Shown piece by piece: positions 25,082 through 33,517 of a stretch of DNA of 64,000 nucleotides; position 1 is the first letter of the stretch; each line of letters begins with the position of its first letter. The DNA is from Ruminiclostridium sp. (GTDB taxonomy: Bacteria; Bacillota; Clostridia; Oscillospirales; Oscillospiraceae). The DNA is taken from the NCBI GenBank assembly GCA_017435425.1, contig JAFSFC010000054.1, positions 1 through 64,000 on the forward strand, read 5' to 3'. A program made the position numbers and the translations under genes. Under the pieces are notes generated by a model, which worked only from the letters and a program-made list of their open reading frames with translations, was not told where the DNA came from and searched no databases.

Positions 25082-25154
25082 CCGAGTAGCGGGATTCGAA
25101 CCCACGGCCTCTTGGACCCGAACCAAGCGCGATACCAAGCTTCGCCATACCCGG
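25078..25154 (-). tRNA. tRNA-Pro(CGG)
   Basis: A 77-base cloverleaf on the minus strand: acceptor CCGGGTA with TACTCGG, D-arm, anticodon stem CTTGG/CCAAG around the loop TTCGGGT (anticodon CGG), T-arm GTGGG/CCCGC, and encoded CCA. A consensus promoter lies upstream and a terminator downstream. Confidence 0.93.
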
Positions 25155-25178
25155 ATAAACTATCACATAGACTTTAAT

Positions 25179-25207
25179 ATTATACGCAACCGCCCTTAGA
25201 ATGTCAA
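25179..25207 (-). promoter_or_regulatory. promoter of tRNA-Pro
   Basis: TTGACA (25207-25202) and TATAAT (25184-25179) are both perfect, with a 17-base spacer on the minus strand. Confidence 0.9.
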
Positions 25208-25280
25208 GGTTTTTTCCGCCGCATATTCCCGGCCCCACGGGCATAGAGATAGGACAAACCAATCGGAAAGGGGTGGTTCC

Positions 25281-25556
25281 ATGACGGGAAAGAAGGGAAA
25301 GCGGGAGCCGTTGACCCCCGAGGAGAAGGGGAGGATGCGGCGGCTGGTGGTCTGCCTGGTCCTCTTCGGCGTTGTCTTCGTGGGTCGTGGGGTGGACCTG
25401 GAGCCGGTGACCCAGCTGTCCCAACGGGCGGCGCAGTTGGTCCGGCAGGACACGGAGTTCCAGGCAGTCTTCGCCCAGGTGGGGCGGACCATTGCCCAGG
25501 GGGAGGCCTGGCTGAAGGGTATGATCCCGGAAGGTGGGGATGGGGAGAATCCATAG
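25281..25556 (+). CDS. small single-span membrane protein next to M50 protease
   Basis: A 91-residue protein with a basic N-terminus, one hydrophobic helix (about 22-38) and a short extracytoplasmic tail. It overlaps the start of an SpoIVFB-like protease gene. In Bacillus, SpoIVFB is held by its membrane partner SpoIVFA encoded just upstream; this gene has the position and topology of such a partner but is far shorter and lacks the M23 domain. Function inferred from position only. Confidence 0.55.
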   Translation: MTGKKGKREPLTPEEKGRMRRLVVCLVLFGVVFVGRGVDLEPVTQLSQRAAQLVRQDTEFQAVFAQVGRTIAQGEAWLKGMIPEGGDGENP

Positions 25557-26091
25557 CACCGGCGGCTTCTGGCTGCTTGTGGGGGCGCTGCTGCTGGCGG
25601 CGCCCCTTTCCCTGATGGTGTGGTTCCTGCTGGCCTGTGCCGTCCATGAGTTGGGACATTTCCTGGCGATTCGTTTTTTGGGCGGCAGGATAGAGGGATT
25701 TCGCCTCACGGGTCTGGGAGCGGTGATGACCCCTCGGGGAATGTTTGGCTACCGGGAAGAGTGCCTGATCGCCCTGGCAGGACCCGCTGCCAGTCTGATC
25801 CTGGCCCTCCTGGCCGCCCCCTTCAGCCAGACCCTGGCGGGGCTGAGCCTGGTGCTGGGCCTCTTCAACCTCCTGCCCCTTGGTCCTCTGGACGGGGGGC
25901 GGGTCCTGGGAGCAGTGGTGTCCCGACTGGCCGGGCCGGACCAGGGGGAGGGGGTCTGCCGTCTGGCGGACCGGGTTGCGGCCCTGGTTATGGCCGGAGC
26001 GGGCCTGTGGCTGGTCCTTCACGGCGGGAGCTTTACCCTGCTTTTATTTGCCCTGGGATTTGCGCTGATGGAAACAAAAGCCTCCCTCTGA
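25540..26091 (+). CDS. site-2 protease family protein, SpoIVFB-like
   Basis: A 183-residue M50 membrane metalloprotease. The zinc motif HELGH lies near residue 35 and the second motif NLLPLGPLDGG near 110. SpoIVFB cleaves pro-sigma-K in the mother cell during sporulation; this protein is shorter than SpoIVFB and lacks the CBS domain. The ATG at 25540 was preferred, with a GTG two codons upstream as alternative. It overlaps the small membrane-protein gene, so the two are translationally coupled. Confidence 0.75.
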   Translation: MGRIHSTGGFWLLVGALLLAAPLSLMVWFLLACAVHELGHFLAIRFLGGRIEGFRLTGLGAVMTPRGMFGYREECLIALAGPAASLILALLAAPFSQTLAGLSLVLGLFNLLPLGPLDGGRVLGAVVSRLAGPDQGEGVCRLADRVAALVMAGAGLWLVLHGGSFTLLLFALGFALMETKASL

Positions 26092-26142
26092 CGAGGGAGC
26101 CGATTTTTGCGGGATGTAAACAAGGACAACGCTTCCTTTTTC

Positions 26143-26171
26143 TTGCCAGCCGGGGGCTTTTTTGGTATAAT
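26143..26171 (+). promoter_or_regulatory. promoter of the M50-scpAB transcript
   Basis: TTGCCA and TATAAT with a 17-base spacer, 37 bases before the ATG at 26209. Confidence 0.8.
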
Positions 26172-26208
26172 GTACTATCAACTATGCAAACTTGGAAGGA
26201 GAAGGGAT

Positions 26209-26892
26209 ATGGAACTGATCCACGGGATCGACTGGTACGGTATGGGGACCATGTTTCTGCGCATCGTGGCCATCCTGCTGTGCCTGGTGGTCCATGAGGT
26301 CTGCCACGGGCTGGCGGCCTATCGGCTGGGGGACCCCACTGCCAAGATGAGCAACCGCCTGTCCTTCAACCCCCTCCACCATCTGGATGTTTTCGGCCTT
26401 ATTATGATGGTCACCGTGGGCTTCGGCTGGGCCAAGCCTGTGCCGGTGGATCCCCGGTACTTCCGCAAGCCCAAGCAGGGCATGGCCATTACCGCTCTGG
26501 CCGGGCCCATTTCCAACTTCCTCCTGGCCTACATCGCCGCCCTGGGGGCCAACGCCCTGGCGGGGGTCATGACCCTTCGGGGGGAAAGTACCGCCCTCAT
26601 CACGGCCTTCTCCTTCTGCTATATGCTCATTCTCATGAACATCGGCCTGGGTGTGTTCAATCTCATCCCCTTCCCGCCCCTGGACGGCTCCAAGGTGGTG
26701 GCCATGTTCCTGCCCGACCGGCTGTATATCCGGTGGATGCAGCTGGAGCGGTACGGCATGGTCATCCTCATGGCCGTTCTGTGGTTCGGTTGGCTGGATA
26801 CTTACCTCTACGCAGCCCGGACCTTCCTGGTGGATATGATCCTTCGCCACACCGAGGGGGTCTTCTACCTGACCATGCGTTTGCTGGGGTGA
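26209..26892 (+). CDS. site-2 protease family protein (M50)
   Basis: A 227-residue M50 membrane protease with the zinc motif HEVCH near residue 29, the LSFNPLHHLD segment and the second motif NLIPFPPLDGSKV near 150. This subgroup (YwhC-like) commonly precedes scpA in Firmicutes. The substrate is not known. GGAAGGAG sets the start at 26209. It is followed by scpA after three bases, making it the first gene of an operon with chromosome-segregation genes. Confidence 0.85.
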   Translation: MELIHGIDWYGMGTMFLRIVAILLCLVVHEVCHGLAAYRLGDPTAKMSNRLSFNPLHHLDVFGLIMMVTVGFGWAKPVPVDPRYFRKPKQGMAITALAGPISNFLLAYIAALGANALAGVMTLRGESTALITAFSFCYMLILMNIGLGVFNLIPFPPLDGSKVVAMFLPDRLYIRWMQLERYGMVILMAVLWFGWLDTYLYAARTFLVDMILRHTEGVFYLTMRLLG

Positions 26893-26895
26893 GCT

Positions 26896-27651
26896 ATGGA
26901 ACGACCGGTCTATTACATCAAAGGCGTGGTCCAGGAGAAAAACCAGGACGCTGGGGACTTTGTGGGTCCCCTGGACCTGATCCTGCACCTGCTGCGCAAA
27001 CATAAGATCGCCATCCGGGACATCCCCCTGGCCGACCTGCTGGAGCAGTACCTGGCCTGGATGTCCGCCCGCCAGGCCATGGACCTGGAGGTGGCGGGGG
27101 AGTTCATCGAGATGGCCTCCCACCTGATGCTGCTCAAAACCAAGATGCTCCTGAAGGAGGAGGACCAGGAGGCCCTCTCCGAGATGGAGGAGCTGATGGC
27201 CTCCCTGGAAGCCAGGGAGCGCCACGCCAGCCTGGCCCGGGTGAAGCAGGTCCTGGGAGGGCTGGAACTCCGCTACCTGGAGAACCGCCGGTCCTTCCCC
27301 AAACCTCCGGAGGAGGTCTTTGCCAAGCGGGTCTACCGCTATGAGCATACCCCTGCCGACCTGACCAGGGCGGTGGAAGCCTGGCAGGCCCGCCAGGGAC
27401 GAGCCCTGCCCCCGGACCTCAAGGAGTTCCGAAAGGTGGTCCGCCCTGAGCCATACCGGGTGGAGGAAAAGGCCCGGGAGCTCTTGGACCTGTTGGGGGA
27501 GGAAGGGCCCTCTTCCCTGTCCCGCCTCATTGCCCGGAGCCAGAGCCGCTCCGAGGTCACGGCGGTCTTTCTGGCTCTGCTGGAGCTCTGCCGTGGGGGA
27601 AAGGTCACCCTGGCGGGCACCATGGAAGAGCCGCTGATTTCCGTCTTGTAA
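26896..27651 (+). CDS. scpA: segregation and condensation protein A
   Basis: A 251-residue kleisin. The N-terminal helical domain (FVGPLDLILHLLRKHKI near 22-38, conserved in ScpA) binds the SMC neck; the C-terminal winged helix (about 170-251) binds the SMC head. The middle binds ScpB. With SMC and ScpB it organises and segregates the chromosome. It sits directly ahead of scpB with a nine-base gap. Confidence 0.93.
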   Translation: MERPVYYIKGVVQEKNQDAGDFVGPLDLILHLLRKHKIAIRDIPLADLLEQYLAWMSARQAMDLEVAGEFIEMASHLMLLKTKMLLKEEDQEALSEMEELMASLEARERHASLARVKQVLGGLELRYLENRRSFPKPPEEVFAKRVYRYEHTPADLTRAVEAWQARQGRALPPDLKEFRKVVRPEPYRVEEKARELLDLLGEEGPSSLSRLIARSQSRSEVTAVFLALLELCRGGKVTLAGTMEEPLISVL

Positions 27652-27660
27652 GAAAGGAGG

Positions 27661-28209
27661 ATGGCTTTGGAACAGAATCAACTGAAGAGCGCTGTGGAGG
27701 CCATCCTCTTTGCCCTGGGGGAGCCTGTGGCCCAGGATCGTCTGGCTGAGGCCCTGAACGTATTCCCCCATCAGATCGAAGAGGCCTGCCTGGCTCTGGC
27801 CCGGGAGTATGAAGAACGGGAGGCCGGTATCCGCCTGATCCGGCTGGAGGAGGACTGGCAGCTGGTCTCCGCCCCCCAGTGGGGGGACACCGTCCGGCAG
27901 ATCCTGTCCCGGCGCAAGCCGGACAAGCTCTCCCCGGCGGCGTTGGAGACCCTGGCCGTGGTGGCCTATTTCCAGCCGGTGACCCGGGTCTACATCGACC
28001 AGGTCCGAGGGGTGGATTCCTCCCACTCCCTGTCCCTGCTGCTGGACCGGGAACTGGTGGAGCCCTGCGGAAACCTGGACGCCCCGGGACGGCCCAACCT
28101 GTACCGGACCACGGAGAACTTTCTCCGGTCCTTTGGCCTGGCCAGCCTGGACGACCTGCCGCCCCTGCCTGAGGAACTGGCAGAACCGGAAGGGGGGGAG
28201 GACCTGTGA
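27661..28209 (+). CDS. scpB: segregation and condensation protein B
   Basis: A 182-residue ScpB with two winged-helix domains (about 8-80 and 90-165). The conserved LETLAVVAYFQPVTR segment and the PGRPNLYRTTENFL segment identify it. It dimerises on ScpA in the SMC condensin complex. Its TGA overlaps the GTG of the next gene by three bases, so expression is coupled. Confidence 0.93.
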   Translation: MALEQNQLKSAVEAILFALGEPVAQDRLAEALNVFPHQIEEACLALAREYEEREAGIRLIRLEEDWQLVSAPQWGDTVRQILSRRKPDKLSPAALETLAVVAYFQPVTRVYIDQVRGVDSSHSLSLLLDRELVEPCGNLDAPGRPNLYRTTENFLRSFGLASLDDLPPLPEELAEPEGGEDL

Positions 28210-28952
28210 CCGAAGTGGTGGGCGTGTACGCCGCCATCCCTGTGGGATGGATCATCTTCCTGGTGGTCCTGCTCCTGCTGATCCTGGCCGCCTGTGTCCT
28301 GCGGCTGGGGGTCCTGGCCTGCTACGATGAGAACGGCCCCTGGGTGAAGGTCAAAGTAGGCCCCAAATACATCCAGGTCTACCCCATCGTGAAGGACCCA
28401 AACAAGGAAGCAAAAAAACAGAAGAAAAAGGAAGCCAAGGCCGCAAAGAAGGCGGCCAAGGAGGCAAAAAAGGCCCAGAAGCCACCGAAACCCAAGGTCA
28501 AGCGGCCCATCGGCGGCCTGTTGGAGCTGGTGGTGGATATTCTGCCGGTGGTCCAGAAGGCGGCGGGGGCATTGAAGCACAAGCTCCGGATTGACGACCT
28601 GACCATCGACGTCACCTGGGCCCAGGAGGATCCCGCCGACACGGGCATCCGCTACGGCTACGCCTGGGCGGCGGCCGAGGCCCTCCTGTCCTTCCTGGAA
28701 GCAAATTTCATCATCAAAAACCGCCAGGTGGCCGTGTATGTGGACTTCCTGGAGGAGAAGCCCCGGGTGTACATCCGGGCGGGACTCTCCCTGACCCTGG
28801 CCCAGATCCTGGGCATCGGGCTCCGCACCGGTGTGGGGGCAGGCAAGGTCCTGTGGCGCCATAGAAAAACCATCATCCCGCCTCAGGAAAAAACCGGGGC
28901 TCTACAGAAGAAAGGGGAAGCCAACCATGGAAAACAATCGTCCGTTGAATGA
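28206..28952 (+). CDS. DUF2953 domain protein
   Basis: A 248-residue protein with one N-terminal membrane helix (about 14-34), a Lys/Ala-rich linker (65-100) and a C-terminal DUF2953 domain. In Bacillus the DUF2953 gene ytfI is adjacent to ytfJ (gerW), as here. The GTG start overlaps the scpB stop. It overlaps gerW by 26 bases. A role in sporulation or germination is suggested only by context. Confidence 0.8.
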   Translation: MTEVVGVYAAIPVGWIIFLVVLLLLILAACVLRLGVLACYDENGPWVKVKVGPKYIQVYPIVKDPNKEAKKQKKKEAKAAKKAAKEAKKAQKPPKPKVKRPIGGLLELVVDILPVVQKAAGALKHKLRIDDLTIDVTWAQEDPADTGIRYGYAWAAAEALLSFLEANFIIKNRQVAVYVDFLEEKPRVYIRAGLSLTLAQILGIGLRTGVGAGKVLWRHRKTIIPPQEKTGALQKKGEANHGKQSSVE

Positions 28953-29328
28953 CATGCTCGCCACCACCATCCAGCAGATCCGGGACACCGTAGATGCCAA
29001 CACCGTCGTGGGTGAGCCAATTATGGTGGGGGAGGTCACCCTCATCCCCATCTCCAAGATCTCCTTCGGCTTCGGCACCGGCGGCTCTGAGTTCCCCGGC
29101 AAGGCAGATGCAGCCAAGGCCAACCCCTACGGGGGCGGCGGCGGCGCCGGCGTGAAGATCACCCCCGTGTGCTTCCTGTCCGTGGTAGGCACCAACGTCC
29201 GGGTCCTGCCCATGGCCACCCCCGTAGAGGGCAGCGTGGACCGTGCCGTGGAGATGATCCCCGATATCCTGAATAAGATCAGTGAGTTCATGGACAAGAA
29301 GAAGGAAAAGTCTGCGGATACCGTGTAA
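28927..29328 (+). CDS. gerW: GerW family sporulation protein
   Basis: A 133-residue GerW/YtfJ protein, normal length. It shows the conserved GEPIMVGEVTLIPISKISFGFGTGG segment, a Gly-rich loop near 70-78 and the IPDILNKISEF tail. GerW is needed for proper spore germination in Bacillus. Its location between DUF2953 and a DacF-type carboxypeptidase matches known sporulation clusters. Confidence 0.9.
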   Translation: MENNRPLNDMLATTIQQIRDTVDANTVVGEPIMVGEVTLIPISKISFGFGTGGSEFPGKADAAKANPYGGGGGAGVKITPVCFLSVVGTNVRVLPMATPVEGSVDRAVEMIPDILNKISEFMDKKKEKSADTV

Positions 29329-29375
29329 ACATTTGTCCATACTAAAAGAGATTCTTTTGGTATGGAGGAATGCCT

Positions 29376-30500
29376 GTGAAGAAAATTTTTGCAGCCCTGG
29401 GGGTGCTCTGCGCCCTTTTACCGGGGCTTACCACCCAGACCCAAGGGGCGGAGGTTCCGGCGGTTTCCGCGGCCTCCGCCCTTTTGATGGACGGGGAGAG
29501 CGGCCGCATCCTGTTTTCCCACAATGCCAACGAACCCCGGGCCATCGCCAGCATCACCAAGCTCATGACCGCCCTGGTGGCGGCAGAGTATTTTGGCGGA
29601 GACCTGTCAAGAACTGTCACCATCCGGCCCGGCTGGACGGGGATCGAGGGGACCTCACTCTATCTGAAGCCGGGGGAGGAGCTCACCTGCCAGACCCTTC
29701 TCTACGGCCTTCTCCTCCACTCGGGCAACGATGCCGCCGTGGCCCTGGCAGAGATCTGCGCCGGAGACACCGAGACCTTCGTAGACTGGATGAACCAGCG
29801 GGCGGCGGACTTAGGGATGACGGGGACTCACTTCTCTGACCCCAATGGACTGGGAGACGAAAATCACTACTCCACCGCTCTGGACATGGCGAAGCTGGGC
29901 CGGGCCTGCCTGAAAAATGAAACCGTGGCCCCCATCCTGGCCACCCGGTCCATCACCCTGGAGGGCCGGAGTTTTACCAACCACAACAAACTTCTGTGGC
30001 AGTACCCCGGCTGCACCGGCATGAAGACGGGCTACACCCGTCAGGCTGGGCGGACCCTGGTGTCCAGCGCCCAGCGGGAGGGTCAGACCCTTATCTGCGT
30101 CACCCTGGACGACGGCAACGACTGGGCCGACCACACCGCCCTGCTGGATTACGGGTTCGAAACCTGGCCCAGGAAGGAACTGGCCCGGGCCGGAGAGGTC
30201 CTGGGGACGGTTCCGGTGGAGGGGAGTCTCCTTCGACAGGCTCCGGTCACCGTCCGGGAGCCTCTGGGGTTTCCCCTGAGAGAGGGGGAGAAGGTCACTG
30301 CAGAGGTGCAGCTCCCGGAAACCGCCCAGGCCCCGATCCACGCGGGAGAGATCGCCGGGTCTGTCACCTTCCGGTTGGGAGACCGGCAGGTGGGTCAGGC
30401 CTATCTGGTATGGGGGATCTCTGCGGAACGGGATGTGGTAAGCCGGGATTCCCCTCACAGCCCCCTGGGCTTTCTGAAAAAGCTGGCAGGGGAGACGTAA
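29376..30500 (+). CDS. D-alanyl-D-alanine carboxypeptidase (DacF/PBP5 type)
   Basis: A 374-residue secreted peptidase of the S11 family with an N-terminal signal sequence. The active-site motifs are SITK, SGN and KTG, in the expected order across residues 60-225, followed by a C-terminal beta domain. It trims pentapeptides in peptidoglycan. In Firmicutes, the DacF form acts in the forespore cortex, consistent with the neighbouring gerW. The GTG at 29376 was chosen because GGAGG is seven bases upstream; the ATG two codons earlier is too close. Confidence 0.88.
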   Translation: MKKIFAALGVLCALLPGLTTQTQGAEVPAVSAASALLMDGESGRILFSHNANEPRAIASITKLMTALVAAEYFGGDLSRTVTIRPGWTGIEGTSLYLKPGEELTCQTLLYGLLLHSGNDAAVALAEICAGDTETFVDWMNQRAADLGMTGTHFSDPNGLGDENHYSTALDMAKLGRACLKNETVAPILATRSITLEGRSFTNHNKLLWQYPGCTGMKTGYTRQAGRTLVSSAQREGQTLICVTLDDGNDWADHTALLDYGFETWPRKELARAGEVLGTVPVEGSLLRQAPVTVREPLGFPLREGEKVTAEVQLPETAQAPIHAGEIAGSVTFRLGDRQVGQAYLVWGISAERDVVSRDSPHSPLGFLKKLAGET

Positions 30501-30522
30501 AACAGAGACAAAGGAGACGGCT

Positions 30523-31227
30523 ATGGAAGATCGTCTGCAAAAGATCCTCTCGGCGGCGGGCATCTGTTCCCGCCGCAAGGCAGAGGAATACATCACCGCC
30601 GGACGGGTCACCGTCAACGGCGTTACCGCCTCCCTGGGAGACCGGGCCGACCCGGAAAAGGACGTGGTGGCTCTGGACGGCAAGGAGGTCCTCCGACCCG
30701 GGAGCCGCACCGTCCTCATGCTCTATAAGCCCCGTGGGGTGGTGACCACCCTCTCCGACGAGAAAGGGAGAAAGAACGTGGCCGACCTGGTGAAGGACTG
30801 CCCTGTCCGGGTCTGGCCGGTGGGCCGCCTGGACATGGACTCCGAAGGCCTCCTCCTTCTCACCGACGATGGAGAACTGACCAACACCCTCATTCACCCC
30901 CGCCATGAGGTGGAGAAGGAGTACCTGGTTTGGGTCACAGGCTTTACCCAGGAGGGGGCGGACCGGCTGGCCCAGCCCATGACCCTGGACGGCCAGGGCC
31001 TTCGTCCTGCCAGGGTGAAGGTCCTCCGCCGGGAAGGGGAGCGGACCGTGCTGTCTGTCACCATCCATGAAGGAAAGAACCGCCAGGTCCGCCGGATGTG
31101 TGCCTTCTGCGGCATGACGGTCCGCCGGCTCAAGCGGATCCGGGAGGGGAAACTTCACCTGGACCGGGGCCTGAAACCCGGCCAGTGGCGCCCCCTGACA
31201 ACCGAGGAACTGGATAGTTTGCTGTGA
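30523..31227 (+). CDS. rluB: 23S rRNA pseudouridine synthase RluB type
   Basis: A 234-residue enzyme with an N-terminal S4 RNA-binding domain (1-60) and a RsuA/RluB-type catalytic domain. The catalytic Asp lies in GRLDMDSEGLLLLTDDG, and the KEY and GKNRQVRRM motifs follow. It isomerises a uridine in helix 89-90 region of 23S rRNA in RluB homologues. It is often next to scpAB in Firmicutes, as here. Confidence 0.9.
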   Translation: MEDRLQKILSAAGICSRRKAEEYITAGRVTVNGVTASLGDRADPEKDVVALDGKEVLRPGSRTVLMLYKPRGVVTTLSDEKGRKNVADLVKDCPVRVWPVGRLDMDSEGLLLLTDDGELTNTLIHPRHEVEKEYLVWVTGFTQEGADRLAQPMTLDGQGLRPARVKVLRREGERTVLSVTIHEGKNRQVRRMCAFCGMTVRRLKRIREGKLHLDRGLKPGQWRPLTTEELDSLL

Positions 31228-31257
31228 ATTCCGTCCTGCAAGAGCGTGATTTTTTTC

Positions 31258-31286
31258 TTGCAAAAGCTGTGGAACCGCGCTATAAT
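31258..31286 (+). promoter_or_regulatory. promoter of the RpiR-type operon
   Basis: TTGCAA and TATAAT with a 17-base spacer. A leader of about 105 bases precedes the start at 31398 and I see no riboswitch in it. Confidence 0.8.
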
Positions 31287-31397
31287 ATCTCCAAACGACA
31301 CCGGCCCGGATACACACCGGAGACCGGCCATTCCCCGCCAACTTTGGGGCAACAGAAGAAGGGCGACCATCCGGCCGCGTAATGGGAGGACGATTCC

Positions 31398-32267
31398 ATG
31401 GCAAAAGATATTTTAGCGCTCATCAGCAGTAAAATGAACACCTTCTCCAAGGGGCAGAAGCTCATTGCAAACTACATCCTCACTTCTTACGATAAGGCTG
31501 CCTTCATGACGGCCAGCAAGCTGGGCAAGACCGTCCACGTCAGTGAATCCACCGTGGTCCGTTTTGCCTCGGAACTGAAATATGACGGATATCCCGCCAT
31601 GCAGAAGGCCCTCCAGGAGATGATCCGCAACAAGCTCACCTCCATCCAGCGCATCGAGGTGTCCAATGACATCATCGGCAGCCAGGACGTGGTCTCCTCC
31701 ATCATGCAGTCCGACATGGAAAAGATCCGCATGACCATGGAGGAGCTGGACCGGGATAGCTTTGATGCTGCCGTGGAGGCCATTGTCAACGCCAAGAAGA
31801 TCTACATTCTGGGCACCCGTTCTTCCGGCGCCCTGGCAGGCTTCATGTCCTTCTACTTTGGCCTCATGTTCGATAACGTGGTCCATGTGGGCGAGTCTGC
31901 CAACCAGGAGATCTTTGACCAGATCGTCCAGGTGGGCGAGGGGGACGTGACCATTGGTCTGTCCTTCCCCCGGTACTCCCGCCGTACCGTCCGGGCCATC
32001 AACTTTGCCCACGAGCGGGGCTCCAAGGTCATCGCCATCACCGACAGCCACTCCAACGCCATGGCTAAGGCGGCAGACTATGTGCTGCTGGCCAAGTCCG
32101 ACATGGCCTCTGTGGTGGACTCCCTGGTGGCACCTCTGAGCCTCATCAACGCCCTGCTGGTGGCCATTGCCCGGAGCAAGTCCGATGTGGTGGACCATTT
32201 CGAGCGCCTGGAGAACATCTGGGAGGAGCATGGCATTTTCGTCAGTATGGAGGAAGAAAACCAATGA
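31398..32267 (+). CDS. MurR/RpiR family transcriptional regulator
   Basis: A 289-residue regulator with an N-terminal RpiR helix-turn-helix (VHVSESTVVRFASEL near 47-61) and a C-terminal SIS domain (about 115-255) that binds phosphorylated sugars. The ligand is unknown. It leads a run of overlapping genes (BaiN-like, cmk, plsC, ispH-rpsA) and overlaps the next by four bases, an unusual location for this regulator type that may simply reflect operon insertion. Confidence 0.88.
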   Translation: MAKDILALISSKMNTFSKGQKLIANYILTSYDKAAFMTASKLGKTVHVSESTVVRFASELKYDGYPAMQKALQEMIRNKLTSIQRIEVSNDIIGSQDVVSSIMQSDMEKIRMTMEELDRDSFDAAVEAIVNAKKIYILGTRSSGALAGFMSFYFGLMFDNVVHVGESANQEIFDQIVQVGEGDVTIGLSFPRYSRRTVRAINFAHERGSKVIAITDSHSNAMAKAADYVLLAKSDMASVVDSLVAPLSLINALLVAIARSKSDVVDHFERLENIWEEHGIFVSMEEENQ

Positions 32268-33517
32268 TGCAGACCCATGTGGTCGTGGTGGGCGGCGGCG
32301 CAGCCGGTATGATGGCTGCCCTGGCTGCCCGGGAAGCAGGGGCCGACGTGACCCTGCTGGAGCCCAACGAAAAGCTGGGCCGCAAGCTCTACATCACCGG
32401 CAAGGGCCGGTGCAACCTCACCAACAACACCACCGTGGAGGGGGTTTTGAACAACGTGCCCCGGAACAGCCGGTTCCTGTATAGTGCGGTCACCAAGTTC
32501 CCTCCCTCCCAGGTGATGGAATATTTTGAGAAATTAGGCGTCCCCCTGAAGACCGAGCGGGGGGGACGCGTTTTTCCGTGTTCTGACAGGGCGGCCGATG
32601 TGATCGACGGCCTGTTTTTCGCATTGAAAAAGGCAAAGGTGACCATCCGCCGGGCCAAGGTCCAGAGCCTGGAACTGGATGAGTCCGGGGTCACCGGGGT
32701 CCGTCTCACCGACGGGGAGACCGTCTCCGCCGACGGGGTCATTGTGGCCACCGGCGGCGTGTCCTACGTGGGCACCGGTTCCACCGGGGACGGCTACCGC
32801 CTGGCCCAGGAGGCCGGGCATAAGGTGGTCACCCCTCGGGCATCCCTGGTCCCCCTGGTGGAGGATGGGGAGACCTGCGCCAAAATGCAGGGACTGTCCC
32901 TGAAGAACGTCACCCTCACCCTGAAGAACCAGAAGAAAAAGGTGGTCTTCCAGGAGCAGGGGGAGATGCTCTTCACCCACTTCGGCATCTCCGGCCCTCT
33001 GGTCCTGTCGGCCAGCGCCCACGGAGACTGGACCAAGGACAAGTACACCGCCATCATCGACCTGAAGCCCGCCCTGGATGAGGCCAAGCTGGAGGCCCGC
33101 ATCCTGCGGGATGTCTCCGAGGCCCCCAACAAGGCCTTCCACAACTTCCTGGAGGGACTGGCCCCCCGGCTCATGGTCCCCGTCCTTTGCGAAAAGGCGG
33201 ACATCGACCCTGACCTGCCGGTGAACGCCATGACCAAGGGCCAGCGCCGCCGTCTCATGGAGACCATGAAGCATTTTGTGATTCCCATTTCCGGCACCCG
33301 CCCGGTGAACGAGGCCATCATCACCGCCGGCGGTGTCAAGACCGGGGAGATCGACCCCGGCACCATGATGTCCAAGAAAACCCCCGGCCTTTTCTTTGCC
33401 GGCGAGGTCATGGACGTGGACGCCTACACCGGCGGCTTCAACCTGCAGATCGCCTGGTGCACCGGCCGGGCAGCCGGCCTCAGCGCCGCCGCTTACAAAA
33501 AGGAGGAGCAGGCATGA
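32264..33517 (+). CDS. BaiN/HI0933-like flavoprotein
   Basis: A 417-residue NAD(P)/FAD-dependent oxidoreductase. The dinucleotide fold VVVGGGAAGMMAA is at the N-terminus, KLGRKLYITGKGRCN follows near 40, and the C-terminal AGEVMDVDAYTGGFNLQIA closes the FAD site. Some gut members (BaiN) participate in bile-acid 7-dehydroxylation, but the family is widespread and most members have no known substrate. Four-base ATGA overlap with the RpiR gene. Confidence 0.85.
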   Translation: MMQTHVVVVGGGAAGMMAALAAREAGADVTLLEPNEKLGRKLYITGKGRCNLTNNTTVEGVLNNVPRNSRFLYSAVTKFPPSQVMEYFEKLGVPLKTERGGRVFPCSDRAADVIDGLFFALKKAKVTIRRAKVQSLELDESGVTGVRLTDGETVSADGVIVATGGVSYVGTGSTGDGYRLAQEAGHKVVTPRASLVPLVEDGETCAKMQGLSLKNVTLTLKNQKKKVVFQEQGEMLFTHFGISGPLVLSASAHGDWTKDKYTAIIDLKPALDEAKLEARILRDVSEAPNKAFHNFLEGLAPRLMVPVLCEKADIDPDLPVNAMTKGQRRRLMETMKHFVIPISGTRPVNEAIITAGGVKTGEIDPGTMMSKKTPGLFFAGEVMDVDAYTGGFNLQIAWCTGRAAGLSAAAYKKEEQA

